NCBI GenBank assembly: GCA_016906335.1
Contig: JADEYG010000012.1
Coordinates: 1-64,000 of the forward strand
DNA: 64,000 nt
Reading direction: 5' to 3'
From: Novakomyces olei
Lineage: Eukaryota; Ascomycota; Novakomycetes; Novakomycetales; Novakomycetaceae
Within the stretch, counting starts at the first letter, position 1. Each line of letters starts with the position of its first letter. Below, in pieces: positions 46,542 through 58,277 of this stretch. The position numbers and the translations under genes are program-made. The notes beneath the pieces are model-generated. The model did no database searches, was not told where the DNA came from, and was given only the letters and a program-made list of their open reading frames with translations.

Positions 46542-46602
46542 TTAAGGGTAGATTTAATTAATCTAAAAGTTATAACAGTGAGTAATTTCCACAATTATAA
46601 CA

Positions 46603-47769
46603 CTCTTAGTTCCTGTTCGAGATAAATTTTGAGTTATTTTATAATTAGTGAGAAGTTGGTACGTAGTCCGTTAAGGATATAAAGGGGCTTCTTTCCTTGA
46701 TAACTTTACGGTTAATCAACTTTGTTGGAAGAGATAGGTTCCATTTGGAGTTCCCTGCTGTAGCCAGCCGCGTACGACTGGCAGAAGCTTATAGTAATAA
46801 AAGCGGCTATTACTACGAGCAGCTAAGAGTTCTACATACCCAAGCAAGCGTGCTGGGTCGCAACATAAAAGGAGGCTTGGTGTCAAGGTCCCCGCCTCGC
46901 GCGCACCACGACAGCGAACGACGCCTGAAGCCCTGTAGCGCCAAGGGCGATGACTTCAGGCTAAATAGCTTGCGCGAGGCAATGTCGGACATTACTCGCG
47001 CGATGCCCGTATGTTAAGGGGTGACTAAATAAGAAATTATCTTAAGCCGGCCAAGATCACACGTTGGCCTTGACAGGGACTAACAAAGGATACGCAGATA
47101 GAGGAACTAATCTCAAGACACTTATATTAAGCGGACCCTTGGTTGTTGTAAGGCCCCGAACCCAGTAGAAGAATACCTCTTCTTATACTTGGGCTCGGCT
47201 CGTTACTAGCCAAAGATTCCACTTTACGAAACTATTAAAGTAACTAACTTATTGCAGAAGTGCTAGAGTCTGCAATTCAAGCGCTACTTTAAGCACCTTC
47301 CTTGTCATAGGCATGACATCGATTAGCGTTTTCCAACGCTAATAGAGTTCAGTTGCGGTATTTCCGTTAACTTGAGCTCACGGTTCGTAGAAAGTTCTAT
47401 AGTGTTATATAGTACTTGTTAGTTTAGTTAGTAGTCAAGTCTATAAATAGGCCCTTCAACGCCGCCTATTGAGACTTGACGGTTATTGAAGTTACTGAAG
47501 TTTTACAGTTACGAGTTTAATTGAGTTATGTCTATTTGCTTTCTCCCACTCTGACTCCCTGCCACGGCCATCTTGTTACTGGCTAAACCTATCCAGACTT
47601 ACACAGCACAGAACTGTGACCCATAACAAGTCGTAACACAAAATTAAAGTTAAAGAAAACAAATTAACGAATGTAAAAGCGCTATCTTCAGCGCTAGCTA
47701 GCGCCTCATATAGCGCACCGTAACACAAGCGATAGCTACCATCGATACTCAGCGTCAGGAGCAGCTGAG
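46603..47769. other. Repeat-derived noncoding sequence incl. family 6 LTR relative (47012-47318)
   Basis: No coding region is recognised. 47012 to about 47318 is about 80% similar by eye to the reverse complement of the family 6 LTR at 58278-59017 (start TGTTAAGGGG versus TGTTAGGGGG; shared AAGATCACACGTTGGCC). Its ends lack a matching duplication, so it is an older or partial copy. 47680-47735 has overlapping AGCGCT/GCTAGC palindromes. Another LTR-like stretch with TATAAATAG near 47442 may be a further worn family. Confidence 0.6.
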
Positions 47770-48275
47770 TGTCATGAAATGACATAGTGCAGCAGTTGGC
47801 GTTGTCGACGCTGCCTGCTGATAGTTCGTTGTTCGAACTTTCGTTTTTCTTTTATAGTGTAAGAGTCTTTATTAGAGGCTTGAGCACTAAGTTCGTAGAT
47901 TTTTGTTAGTTTAGTATTTTAGTGTGCATGACTCCTTTAGAGTCCTATGCACTATATTGTTTCAGCTGACTTATACTCAACTATAAGGAGGCTTAATTAG
48001 TTTAGGATCACGCAATAGTGGCGTGATCGGAAGGACTATATATAGAGGGCTCAACTCCTCTTAGTCCTTTGTGCGATATAATATTTACAATTCAGTTTAA
48101 TCTACGGAATAACACTATTTCATTAATGTGAGTTTGGGACCACTAAGTTTTCCTGGCGACCCCCTGCTGGAAGGTCAGCGTGCTTACTGACCGCAGAGGC
48201 ACTGAACCGGACACAGAGGTTGTGTCAAGCCCGGAAAGGAGGATTTCCAACGTCAACCGTCCCCCTTTCTTAACA
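47770..48275 (+). repeat. Solo LTR family 5
   Basis: 506 bp, TGTCATGAAATG...TTAACA, with target duplication CTGAG at 47765-47769 and 48276-48280. It contains a TATATATAGAGGG box near 48038. Its first 220 bp match 32576-32795. Confidence 0.88.
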
Positions 48276-49150
48276 CTGAGCAGCTATATTTTTAGGGAAT
48301 TCACTTGCACACTGGAAATCAACAAAGAAAAGCGTTATAGCAAATTCATTTTGCAAAGCAGAATGTATAAGTGCTCACACTGCAACAAAAATTGGACTGA
48401 CCATACACGGTTCAATAAATAAAATATTGTATAGGCGAATGTCAAGCTTGGGCGTCACAGAAAGAGAACAGGAAGGCTGGCTACAGAAAAGAGGAGGAAA
48501 GGCTGGAATAGCTGGAATAGCCAAAATGACTGGAGTGGCTGGATGGAGTGGCTAGAACTGAGTACAAGAGGCTTGCGCTACCAAAGTGTAACTCGGTGGC
48601 TGGAACTAAAGAAACTATATAGTACAGCGTTAGTAGACTTAGAAAAGTTACTAAATGGAGATACAATAATTTTCTCTGCAACAAGCCAACTATAAGTTTC
48701 TACATATTGGACACCAACAAGTAGATTGAAGTATATTGTGATAGTCAGAGCACAATTTTACAAGCTCATGAAAGAAGCCCGATGAGGAAACTAATGCATC
48801 TTGACTTGAAATGCTTGCGATTACGCAAACTCACAAAAACTGAGCAGATTATTATGAAGTACATCAAAACGGCAGAACAAGTTGCGGACATTTTGACAAA
48901 AACTCTTGGAAAAAATAGTCTTGCCTATTTGCGGGACAAATTAAATTCAAAGGTAAAAAGGTGAAGAAAAAAAACGAATTAGGTTGAGAGGGAGTGCTGT
49001 AGTGTGTTTTATGATTGGCTGCCAACCTACTAAAATTTCAGACATTCTCAAGCCACCCTGATGAATACTTCTAAGCCACAGTGAGTCAAACGTCTATGAA
49101 TAGAGTAGTCGAACAACATATTGATTAACAATATAAACTTGTAATATTAT
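48276..49150 (+). mobile_element. Copia-A remnant: end of pol plus 3' LTR
   Basis: Forward-strand sequence matching the C-terminal RNase H part of copia pol (RKLMHLDLKCLRLRKLT; EQVADILTK) is followed by the polypurine tract GAGAGGGAG and a worn family A LTR (48995 to about 49150, TGCTGTAGTGTG...). It is interrupted by a solo LTR at 48429-48714. It is a fossil with many changes; the rest of the element is missing. Confidence 0.8.
48429..48714 (+). repeat. Solo copia LTR family 7
   Basis: 286 bp, TATAGGCGAATGTCAAG...TTTCTACA, inside the copia-A remnant, with target duplication TATTG (48424-48428 and 48715-48719). It carries a short 9-bp GGCTGGAGT-type variable repeat. This copy fixes the true LTR boundary as TATAGG rather than the internal TGTCAAG. 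Confidence 0.88.
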
Positions 49151-50897
49151 TATATTATACATTATTAATTTTATATAAACATATATATATATATTGACAT
49201 ATATCTATTAAAAATAAAAGATATGAATAATTTACTTTAATGTAACTTATAATTATTCTATATTGTGTTAGGTGAAAAACATTATAAATGTTAACTTACA
49301 GCGGGTACAAAATGGTAATTATCTATTTTTTTTCTTGGTAATATTATTTAAGATCTATAATATTTACACCATCGAAAAGCTATTGGTTTTTTTAATATAA
49401 TATTATAAAATATTATAGTATTTTGATAATTATTATTATAATTATTAGTTATCATATATATATATATATAATTATAGTACTTAATAGATACGACTTAGAT
49501 AGATAAAAAAAAAATTGTCTAAAAATTGATAAGATAGATATGTTTTCTAAATGTATATTAAGATTCCGGTGCAAATAATAAAAACATTTATTTACTTTGC
49601 ACCATAAATATAGTTAAAATTTAAAGTATTATATACATATATTTTATTTATTATAATATATGTAATTATATAATCATTATTGTTGAGAAGTTGACTCTAT
49701 ATAACCTATATTTAACTCTATTATTTGAAATAATCACTGTCTTTACATGAATAATTCTCTTTTTAATTTACTTCCTGAAATCTCCTCTAATTTCTACATT
49801 CTGTCTTTAACAGATCTATTATTGAATGATATAAATATATCCCTGACAGCGCCTCTGAGCCTTGGGGGACCTTTAGCATTCTTTTCTACAGTCATATAGT
49901 TAATATCAACCGTTCGAACTTCAACATAACTTCTAATAATTCAACAATTATATTATAGTTAATTATACATTTCTATTAAATGATAATGATATATATACCT
50001 CATATTTAGCATATATATACCTTATGTTTAGTATATATATACTATTATATATTATTAATAAAGTATAATAATATAAGTATTACATAGAAAATAATAAAAT
50101 AAATATAAAGCTATATTAAGATTAAGATTAATAAAAAGTAAATATATATTTATAAATCTAAAGTGAAAAGATAAATTTGTTTGCTTCAGCAATGTAAAAC
50201 AAACGGCCTTTTTGATTTCCTGGAGAACCCAAATAAACACAATATTTTTCATTTGTCTAATTTATGCAATCCCTGCATAAATTTGACTTGAGCCAGGCTA
50301 ACAATAAGCAATTTCATCTTTACTCGTATAACATTGATTCCCAAAATCTTCGATGGGCGCGTTTCTCATTGTTCTCACAGGACTCTGATTTCTCAAATAA
50401 ATTTTATATTTCGCCGCTTCTTCCCAAAGTAAACGCACTACAACATCCAAATCAAACAGTAGTTCGTAGAAGGTTTTTTTTTCTAAACTGTGTTTTGAGA
50501 AATAAGCAATATTCAGAAATTTTATTAAGAGCTTCGCTCTTATTTTCTATCAAAATTACCAAAGTTTACCGTTAAATATCTTCGGCGCATCGCCAGTCGT
50601 TCTAGAAAATATTTTTTTTTCGCTAAAGTCTTGTAGAATCAATGGATTGAAAAGATAAATTTTAACAACGTTCGGTAAAATTAGTTTGTTACCCAGATCA
50701 TGATTATGTTGTAATTTTGATTTTTCAATGCCTTCAATTTGAGAAATAGATTTTATTATTGTTCGAATTTTCGTATTAAGACTTTTGAGTTTTTGAAGAA
50801 GAATTTAATAAACAAATATGATTTAAAGTACCTATATTTTTAATTCACTATGTAGATTTTTATGACATTGTGGAAGCATCTAGTCGCAAGATAGATT
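49151..50897. other. Very AT-rich region without recognisable gene
   Basis: This has long A/T stretches, ATATATAT runs (49453-49472, 49989-50047) and few G/C bases until about 50250. A 103-codon frame at 50264-50575 resembles nothing I know. 49897-49965 (TTAATATCAACCGTTCG...) resembles 63146-63200, so part of it is an unclassified repeat. It could be decayed retroelement or a mitochondrial-like insertion. Confidence 0.5.
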
Positions 50898-51680
50898 TGT
50901 AGAAACTTTTGGTTGGCTTGTAGAGAATAATATTGTATCTCCTTTTAGCTACTTTTCTAAGTCTACTAACGCTGTACTATATAGTTTCTTTGGTTCCAGC
51001 CACCGAGTTACACTTTGGTAGCGCAAGCCTCTTGTACTCAGTTCTAGCCACTCCATCCAGCCACTTCAGCCATTTTGGCTATTCCAGCTATTCCAGCCTT
51101 TCCTCCTCTTTTCTATACCCAGCCTTCCTGTTCTTTTTCTGTGACGTCCAAGCTTGACATATTCCTGTACTCCCTCTCAAGCTTGTTGTCGTCACTTTCA
51201 CGTGTTTCGCCTTTAAGTATCTTTTGTTGTAGGTAGTCAAATATTTTTTTGCATAAGGGCTTTGTAAGTATATCCGCCACTTGTTCTTTTGTGGAAATAT
51301 AGTCCATAATAATTCTGCCCTTCTCAGTAAGGTCCCGTAAAAACATGAAGCGCACATCCAGGTGTTTTAAGCGTCTCATAGGGCTCGCTTTGTGTGATAC
51401 GTAAATTGCGCTGTTATTGTCCGAGCACACTCTTAGGGGGTGGTCCAGGTTAAGTATTTTTTTGACCAGATTTTTTATTCCCAGTCCCGTTACAATTGCA
51501 GAGCACGCACTGACATATTCTGCTTCGCATGTTGATAATGCAATAATTTTTTGTTTTGAGGAACTCCAGTGAATTAGCGATGTTCCTAAAAACATTGCCA
51601 TTCCTGATGTGGAGTGTCTGTCAGATGCTTCGATAGCGTAGTCGGCGTCACAATAAATCGTGAGGGTGAAAGGGACGGTG

Positions 51681-51927
51681 TGTTGTAACGTGTTTTCTGA
51701 TTGGCTGCCAACCTACTCAATTTTCTTATCACACTCTTGGCACATTCCTAAGCTACTCTTGGCACATTCCCAAACTATTCTTGTCACATTCCCAAGCTAC
51801 TCTTGGCGCATTCTCAAAATACTCTCATAAGTACATCTAAGCCACAGTGGGGGAAACGTATATAAATAAATAGTCGAACAACAAATTAATTAACAATATT
51901 AACAATCATAAATTGCTCACAACTACA
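51681..51927 (+). repeat. Solo copia LTR family A
   Basis: 247 bp, TGTTGTAACGTG...CACAACTACA, with duplication CGGTG (51676-51680 and 51928-51932), inside the reverse-strand half of copia-B. It contains tandem variants of CTCTTGGCACATTCC and a TATAAATA box. Confidence 0.93.
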
Positions 51928-54900
51928 CGGTGTTGCTTTGGTATTCAATTCCAAGTTCCTTCGTGTCTCTTAAGTAAGTTGTAATTTGTTTAATTAGTTC
52001 CAGACATTCTGTAGTTGGATTTTCTTGGAATCTTGCAGCGTGGGATACGGCAAATGCTATGTCTGGTCTTGTGCGTCTGCTTATCCATAGTAGCATTCCA
52101 ACGCATTTTCTGTATTCCGTCTGCTCAATCGGTTTTCCATTTAACACAACGTAATTTTTAATTGGTGTCTTTTTTCTTGGTGTATCTTGGCAGTCAATTT
52201 TTTTTACTGCCTTTGAACTGGCAGCTTTTTGGGTAATTTTCATGTTGCCGATTTTTCTGTCATAACTGAATCCCATACCAAGGAATTGGTGGATTTGTCC
52301 AAGGTCTTTAATTTTAAAAGCCTGCCCGAGTTTTGTTTTCGTGTTATCGATTTCGTACATTTCTTCACCAATAATAATTATATCGTCAACATAAATTAAC
52401 AAAAACGAATTTCGTTTTGCATTGTGTAAAATGCAGTTTTCTGTTGTGGATTCCAAAAATCCTAAAGCTGATAATGTTGTAAATAATTTTTTATACCAGC
52501 ATCTCGGGGCCTGCTTTAGTCCATAAAGTGACCGTAGTAGTATGCAAACTCTTCCGGTTCCATCATCAAAGCCTTCGGGCTGTCTCATAAAGACACATTC
52601 TTCCAGGTCTCCATTTAGAAACGCCGTTGTTACGTCCATTTGATGGATATGCCATTTCTTTGAAACGGCATAGGCAAGAAGTGTGCGTAGTGATTCAAGG
52701 GCCATAGTTGGTGCGTAAGTTGCCTGATAATCAATACCCTCGCGTTGCGAAAATCCCTTTGCAATCAGCCTTGCTCTATATCGTTCAACTTCTCCTTGAT
52801 TATTGGCTTTCGCTTTAAAAACCCATCGGTTTCCAATTATATTAGCTCCCTCTGGAGCATGTACCAGTTTTCACGCATTGTTTTCCTTCATTGCATTTAA
52901 TTCAGTCTCCATAGCCTCTTCCCATTCCCGAGCGTGCAAACTGTTGCGCGCCTGCTTTGTATTGTTTGGCTCTATAATTTCATTTATTGCCACATGCGCT
53001 CTATCATAAATTCCTGGAGCATGACGAATTCTGGTTGAGCGTCTGATTCCGTCGTTTGAAATGGTTGTTTCAAATTCTTGTGTATCATTCTGCTGCTGTG
53101 TTTCGTGATTGTCCTGATTTTCGTCCTCTAGTATATCGTCATTAACATTAATTGAGTCAGTCGTGTCTTGAAAAAATTGCTCCGAGTCTTCTGACGCGCC
53201 ATCTGATGAGGTAAAAATTCTTCGTCATTTTCTTCAGAATTGGAAGGATATTCGGGTGTTTGTTCAGTTTGTAAATTTTTTGAGACAAATATATTTCCTC
53301 CTCCCATAGTTAAAGGCATTTCTCTTCTCTCTAAATTCTTTTCTTGTTTGTTTGCGTCATAAAATTCAGATTCATTAAATATCACATCACGCGAAATAAC
53401 CACTTTTCTCGTCAAAGGGTTCCATAGTCGATAAGCCTTGGCATTTGTTTGGTAGCCAACAAATACATGTGGTTCACTCCGAGTGTCGAGTTTTTTAATT
53501 CCTCCTTGTTTTTTCAAGACGAAGGCTTTGCATCCAAATACCCTTAAATGGTCTAGTATCGGAGCCTTGTCAAATACCATTTCGTAGGGCGTGTAGTCGT
53601 TAATTCTCGTCGGGCTACGATTTTTAATGTATACACAAGCGTTTACTGCTTCGTCCCACAAGTATTCGGGGACGTTTCTTTCACTCATTGTAGCCCTTAT
53701 AGGAATATGTCAAGCTTGGACGTCACAGAAAAAGAACAGGAAGGCTGGCTACAGAAAAGAGGAGGAATGGCTGGAGTGGCTGGAGTGGCTGGAGTGGCTG
53801 GAACTGAGTACAAAGAGGCTTGCGCTACCAAAGTGTAACTCGGTGGCTGGAACCAAAGAAATTATATAGTACAGCGTCAGTAGACTTAGAAAAGTAGCTA
53901 AAAGGAGATACAACACTATTCTCTACAACAAGCCAAATTAAATTTCTACAGATTAAGAGTCTGAGTTCAGTCAATATGAGCAAACTCGGGATATCACTCA
54001 AGCTCCACGGGCAGGCAGACCTGCCGTACCTCGCAATTCCGCGATTGGGGAATTTAATCGAGTTTCCCCAATGGAAACAGAAATTGTCGGAGGTGTTGAC
54101 CACGTACGGGCTTCAGCACGTCATGCCCGATTACAAGGGAGAAAAAGCTGCGACCGAGGATGTGGCTTACCAGTCAACGATGGCCATACTTCTGCTTACA
54201 CTAAAGGAAGCTATCTCTGTGCCAGTACTTGACGACCTGTGCCAAAAGGCGCCAAATCCGGAAATTCTGTTGGCAAATGTCAGCAACGCATTTCAGGAAC
54301 GAAAATACCGCCTTTTAGTCCAAGTCAGTAGCGAGCTGTATGGACTAAAAGCACAGAGCTTGGGGGAGGTGGCAGGACTCCACACAAAATTTAATAGTCT
54401 GGTCACCAGCTTGGGAGAGCTGCGAAACGACCTTTGTCAAGAGGAAGTTCTCCAAATTTATCTCAACATGATACGAAATTGCAACTCTTTGAATTCGGAA
54501 ATTCGTGTTTGGGAACGAGCAAAAAATGTCCTTCTGAAGGATATACAAGAAATTGTCGTTGAAGCTACGCAAAGCCACGGCGAAAGCGCCGAAACTGCGC
54601 TGACAACGTTCCGCGCCTCTACTTGTCATTACTGCAAAAAGAGAGGCCATACAGAGGAACGCTGCAGACTTAAAAATAATACTTGTTTTGTCTGTGGAGC
54701 AAAGGGCCATTTTAAAAATAATTGTCCTAAAGCAACAAACCAGATGAATAGTAATAAACTCGGTGAACAATTTTATCAGGATGCCTTTATTAATGCCATT
54801 ACACCAAACACCATTAATAAAAATTGGATTCTCGATTGTGGTGCGTCGCAACACATGACTTATAATAAAACCGGCTTAACCAATTTTAAAAAATACAATA

Positions 54901-55930
54901 GCCATGAAAATCATTTTGTCATAGCTGCCGGAAAAGAAAAGTTGAGAGTACTGGGCAGTGGGGATATTTCACTTACGACGTCCCAAAACAAACAACTTAT
55001 TTTGAAAAATGTGCTGTGGGTTCCCCAACTGGGGTACAATTTAATTTCACTTGGCGCATTAGACACAGAATTAATTTCTGTCACATTTGATAATGGAAAA
55101 GCTACACTGTTTAAGACACAGAATAAAGAAGTGCTTGAAACATTTGAGAAAGAAAATAACCTTTATCCCCTTCGGACAAAACAAATTGGTTATATTGCAG
55201 AAAACAAAGCTCTTGCGATAAGTGTTCCTGAGAAACAAAAATTATGGCACGACCGCTTAATGCACTTGAACGAAAATTATATGATAAAACTCGCTAAAGG
55301 CCTTGGAGCAGGAAAAATACAACAAGACCTTGACAAGACAAATATAAAAGTTAAATGCGAAAGTTGTATCAAAGGAAAAATGGCACGCCAACCATTTCCA
55401 GAAGGACGCCTAAGAGCAGAAACAAAGTTTGAATTACTGCACAGTGATGTATGTGGACCATTTCCAGTTTCAGCTTCAGGGAAATGTTACTTTGTTACGT
55501 TGATTGATGATTTAACCGGATATACATTTTTATTCACAATCGCCAATAAATTTGACGTTAACAATTGCATACAAAATTTGGTTAATTTGATTAAAACTCA
55601 GTTTGGAATATCTGTCAAAAGAATTCGAAGCGACAACGGGGGAGAATTTGTTAATCAAGCTCTTAAATCCTACATGCAAGAAAAGGGAATTATTCACGAA
55701 CTGACTGCGCCCTACACTTCACAACAAAATGGTGTTGCAGAAAGGGCAAACAGAACAATACTCAACAGAGTCAGGGCTGTAGAAATTTAATTTGGCTTGT
55801 TGTAGAGAATAGTGTTGTATCTCCTTTTAGCTACTTTTCTAAGTCTACTGACGCTGTACTATATAATTTCTTTGGTTCCAGCCACCGAGTTACACTTTGG
55901 TAGCGCAAGCCTCTTTGTACTCAGTTCCAG

Positions 55931-56058
55931 CCACTCCAGCCACTCCAGCCACTCCAGCCACTCCAGCCACTCCAGCCACTCCAGCCACTCCAGCCACTCC
56001 AGCCACTCCAGCCACTCCAGCCACTCCAGCCACTCCAGCCACTCCAGCCACTCCAGCC
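55931..56058. repeat. 9-bp VNTR inside a family 7 LTR
   Basis: About 14 perfect copies of CCACTCCAG. Other family 7 LTRs in the window carry only a few degenerate copies at the same place, so this one expanded after insertion. Confidence 0.95.
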
Positions 56059-56129
56059 ATTCCTCCTCTTTTCTGTAGCCAGCCTTCCTGTTCTTTTTCT
56101 GTGACGTCCAAGCTTGACATATTCCTATA

Positions 56130-56796
56130 AGGAGCAGCTGTATTTTTAGGGGATTCACTTGTACACTGGAAATCAACGAAGCAAAGCGTTATAGCAGATT
56201 CAACTTGCGAAGCAGAATATATCAGTGCCCAAACTGCAACAAAAATTGGGTTGACCATAAACAATTCAATAAACGAAATATTGGACACCAACAAGCAGAT
56301 TGAAGTATATTGTGATAATCAGAGCACAATTTTACAGGCTCACGAAAGAAGCCCGATGAGGAAACTAATGCATCTTGACTTGAAATATTTGCGATTACGC
56401 GAACTCACAAAAAGCGGGCAGATTATTGTGAAGTACATTAAAACGGCAGAACAAGTTGCGGACATTTTGACAAAACCTCTTGGAAAAAATGTTTTTGCCT
56501 ATTTGCGTGATAAATTAGTTTCAAAGGGAATAAGGTGAAGAAGAAGAAAAACGAGTTAGGTTGAGAGGGAGTGTTGTAACGTGTTTTCTGATTGGCTGCC
56601 AACCTACTCAATTTTCTTATCGCACTCTTGGCACATTCCCAAACTACTCTTGGCACATTCCCAAACTATTCTTGGCACATTCTCAAACTACTCTGATAAA
56701 TACATCTAAGCCACAGTGGGGGAAACGTCTATAAATAAATAGTCGAACAACAAATTAATTAACAATATTAACAATCATAAATTGCTCACAACTACA
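56130..56796 (+). mobile_element. Copia-A remnant: RNase H end plus 3' LTR
   Basis: Forward copy of the same RNase H end as at 48.3-48.98 kb, better preserved (MHLDLKYLRLRELTKSGQ; EQVADILTKPLGKN), then polypurine tract GAGAGGGAG and a family A LTR at 56572-56796 ending CACAACTACA. The 5' part is absent. The LTR abuts a reverse-strand copia-B gag fragment, so it probably inserted there. Confidence 0.85.
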
Positions 56797-57239
56797 GTAT
56801 GGCCATTGTTGACTGGTAAGCCACATCCTCGGTCGCAGCTTTTTCTCCCTTGTAATCGGGCATGACGTGCTGAAGCCCGTACGTGGTCAACACCTCCAAC
56901 AATTTCTGTTTCCATTGGGGAAACTCGATTAAATTCCCCAATCGCGGAATTGCGTGGTACGGCAGGTCTCCCTGTCCGTAGAGCTTGAGTGATATCCCGA
57001 GTTTGCTCATATTTACTGAACTCAGACTCTTAATCTGTAGAAATTTAATTTGGCTTGTTGTAGAGAATAATATTGTATCTCCTTTTAGCTACTTTTCAAA
57101 GTCTACTGACGCTGTACTATATAGTTTCTTTGGTTCCAGCCACTCCAGCCACTTTGACTATTCCAGCCTTTCCTCCTCTTTTCTGTAGCCAGCCTTCCTG
57201 TTCTTTTTCTGTGACGTCCAAGCTTGACATATTCCTATA
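56797..57239 (-). mobile_element. Copia-B remnant: 5' LTR and start of gag
   Basis: Reverse-strand copy of the first roughly 72 gag codons of copia-B (nearly identical to 53976-54190), its leader with GATTAAGAGTCTGAG, and a 204-bp family 7 LTR (57036-57239) with only two 9-bp repeats. It is cut at 56797 by the family A LTR. Confidence 0.85.
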
Positions 57240-58277
57240 TAAAGCACCTTGATGTACGATATATGCTTCTGCGAAATCTTACCGAAAACGGCACAGTGAT
57301 TGTCGATTAAATATCTACAAAAGAGCAACTTGCGGATATTTTAACAAAGCCTTTATGTAAAAAGATTTTTACACACTTACAACAAAAGCTGGTGAAAGGA
57401 GATTCAAGAATCGAACGACTACAAACTTGAGAGATAGTATAGAAAAGTATATCAAGCTTGTGCAGCGGCTAATTACTAATTATAGAAATATAATTTACCG
57501 TGAGAAGTGGGATAAATTTTACCGTGAGAAATGCGATGGCAAACCGGCAGACTATAAATAGACTTAGCTAGAATCACTATAATAAACGAAAATTGAATAC
57601 AACATTTATTCCATTTAACACGTTCGAAACAAACTTACAAGATTCAACATTGTCAACGCCATTTTTGACCCAAAATTATCTCCATTATCTTCTTGCATCG
57701 CTTCAAGAACAATTTCTTGTACTTCTTCCAGATTTATATTTTTTGAACGCTCCCAGACACGTATTTTACTTTTAAGCACCTCACATCCCTTGATCATATT
57801 GAGATATATTTGGTAAATTTCTTCTGCATGAAGGTCTTTGCGCAATTCACGTAAGCTCAAGATAAGACTGTTAAATTTCAAGTTTAATATCGCTATTTGT
57901 CCTAATTTTTGCGCTTGCAGTCCATAAATTCCCCAGTAATTTGAACAATTAAGCGATATCTTCTCTCCAAGAAGACGCCATCAATGGCGGAAAGAAGTGA
58001 TCTTGGTGTCAGTGCACTTTTGGCAAATATCGTTAAGAACTGGTACCGAAATTACTTCTTTAAGAGTACGAAGAAGCATAGCCGATGTGGACTTGTAGCT
58101 AACATCATCGATTATATCTCTTTCATTCGTGACGTTTGGCATCACGTGTGCCAGTCCGTAAGTTTCAAGGATTCCGCTCAATTTCGATTTCCACTGCGGA
58201 TACTCGACCAGGTTATTCAATCTTGGTATAGCAAAAAACGGCAAATCTCCGTTTCCATGAGGTTTGAAAACCACTCC

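Larger units (their letters stand above)
32892..46602 (+). repeat. Solo LTR family 3, split by nested insertions
   Basis: The 5-bp duplication CTCTT flanks it (32887-32891 and 46603-46607). Its own sequence is 32892-33154, 33564-33604 and 46547-46602, which sum to 360 bp, exactly the length of the undivided copy at 58359-58718. It starts TGTTAGGCC and ends TTATAACA. It was interrupted twice: by a family 4 solo LTR and by chromovirus 2, which itself contains chromovirus 1. No internal region remains, so it is a fossil left by LTR-LTR recombination. Confidence 0.92.
50898..56129. mobile_element. Copia-B element, rearranged head to head
   Basis: A family 7 LTR in reverse orientation (50898-51169) bounds a reverse-strand half: RNase H about 51.2-51.65 kb, reverse transcriptase with YVDD about 51.95-52.8 kb, late integrase about 53.1-53.69 kb. 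A forward family 7 LTR (53698-53950) then leads a forward half: gag from about 53.98 kb with zinc knuckles near 54.6-54.7, protease near 54.83, integrase core about 55.4-55.78 kb. A third, reverse LTR (55778-56129) closes it. AGGGC on the forward strand at 55773-55777 matches its reverse complement at 53693-53697. The pattern fits a solo LTR inserted backwards in integrase, then inversion between it and the 5' LTR. It is broken; a solo family A LTR also interrupts it. Confidence 0.85.

Noticed and set aside
49151-50250. Mitochondrial DNA insertion
   Set aside because: Base composition is suggestive, but I found no recognisable mitochondrial gene, tRNA or rRNA in it.
55859-56294. Frames of repeated WLE, SSH or PAT residues
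   Set aside because: They are pure translations of the 9-bp VNTR in a family 7 LTR; a 9-bp unit keeps any frame open.
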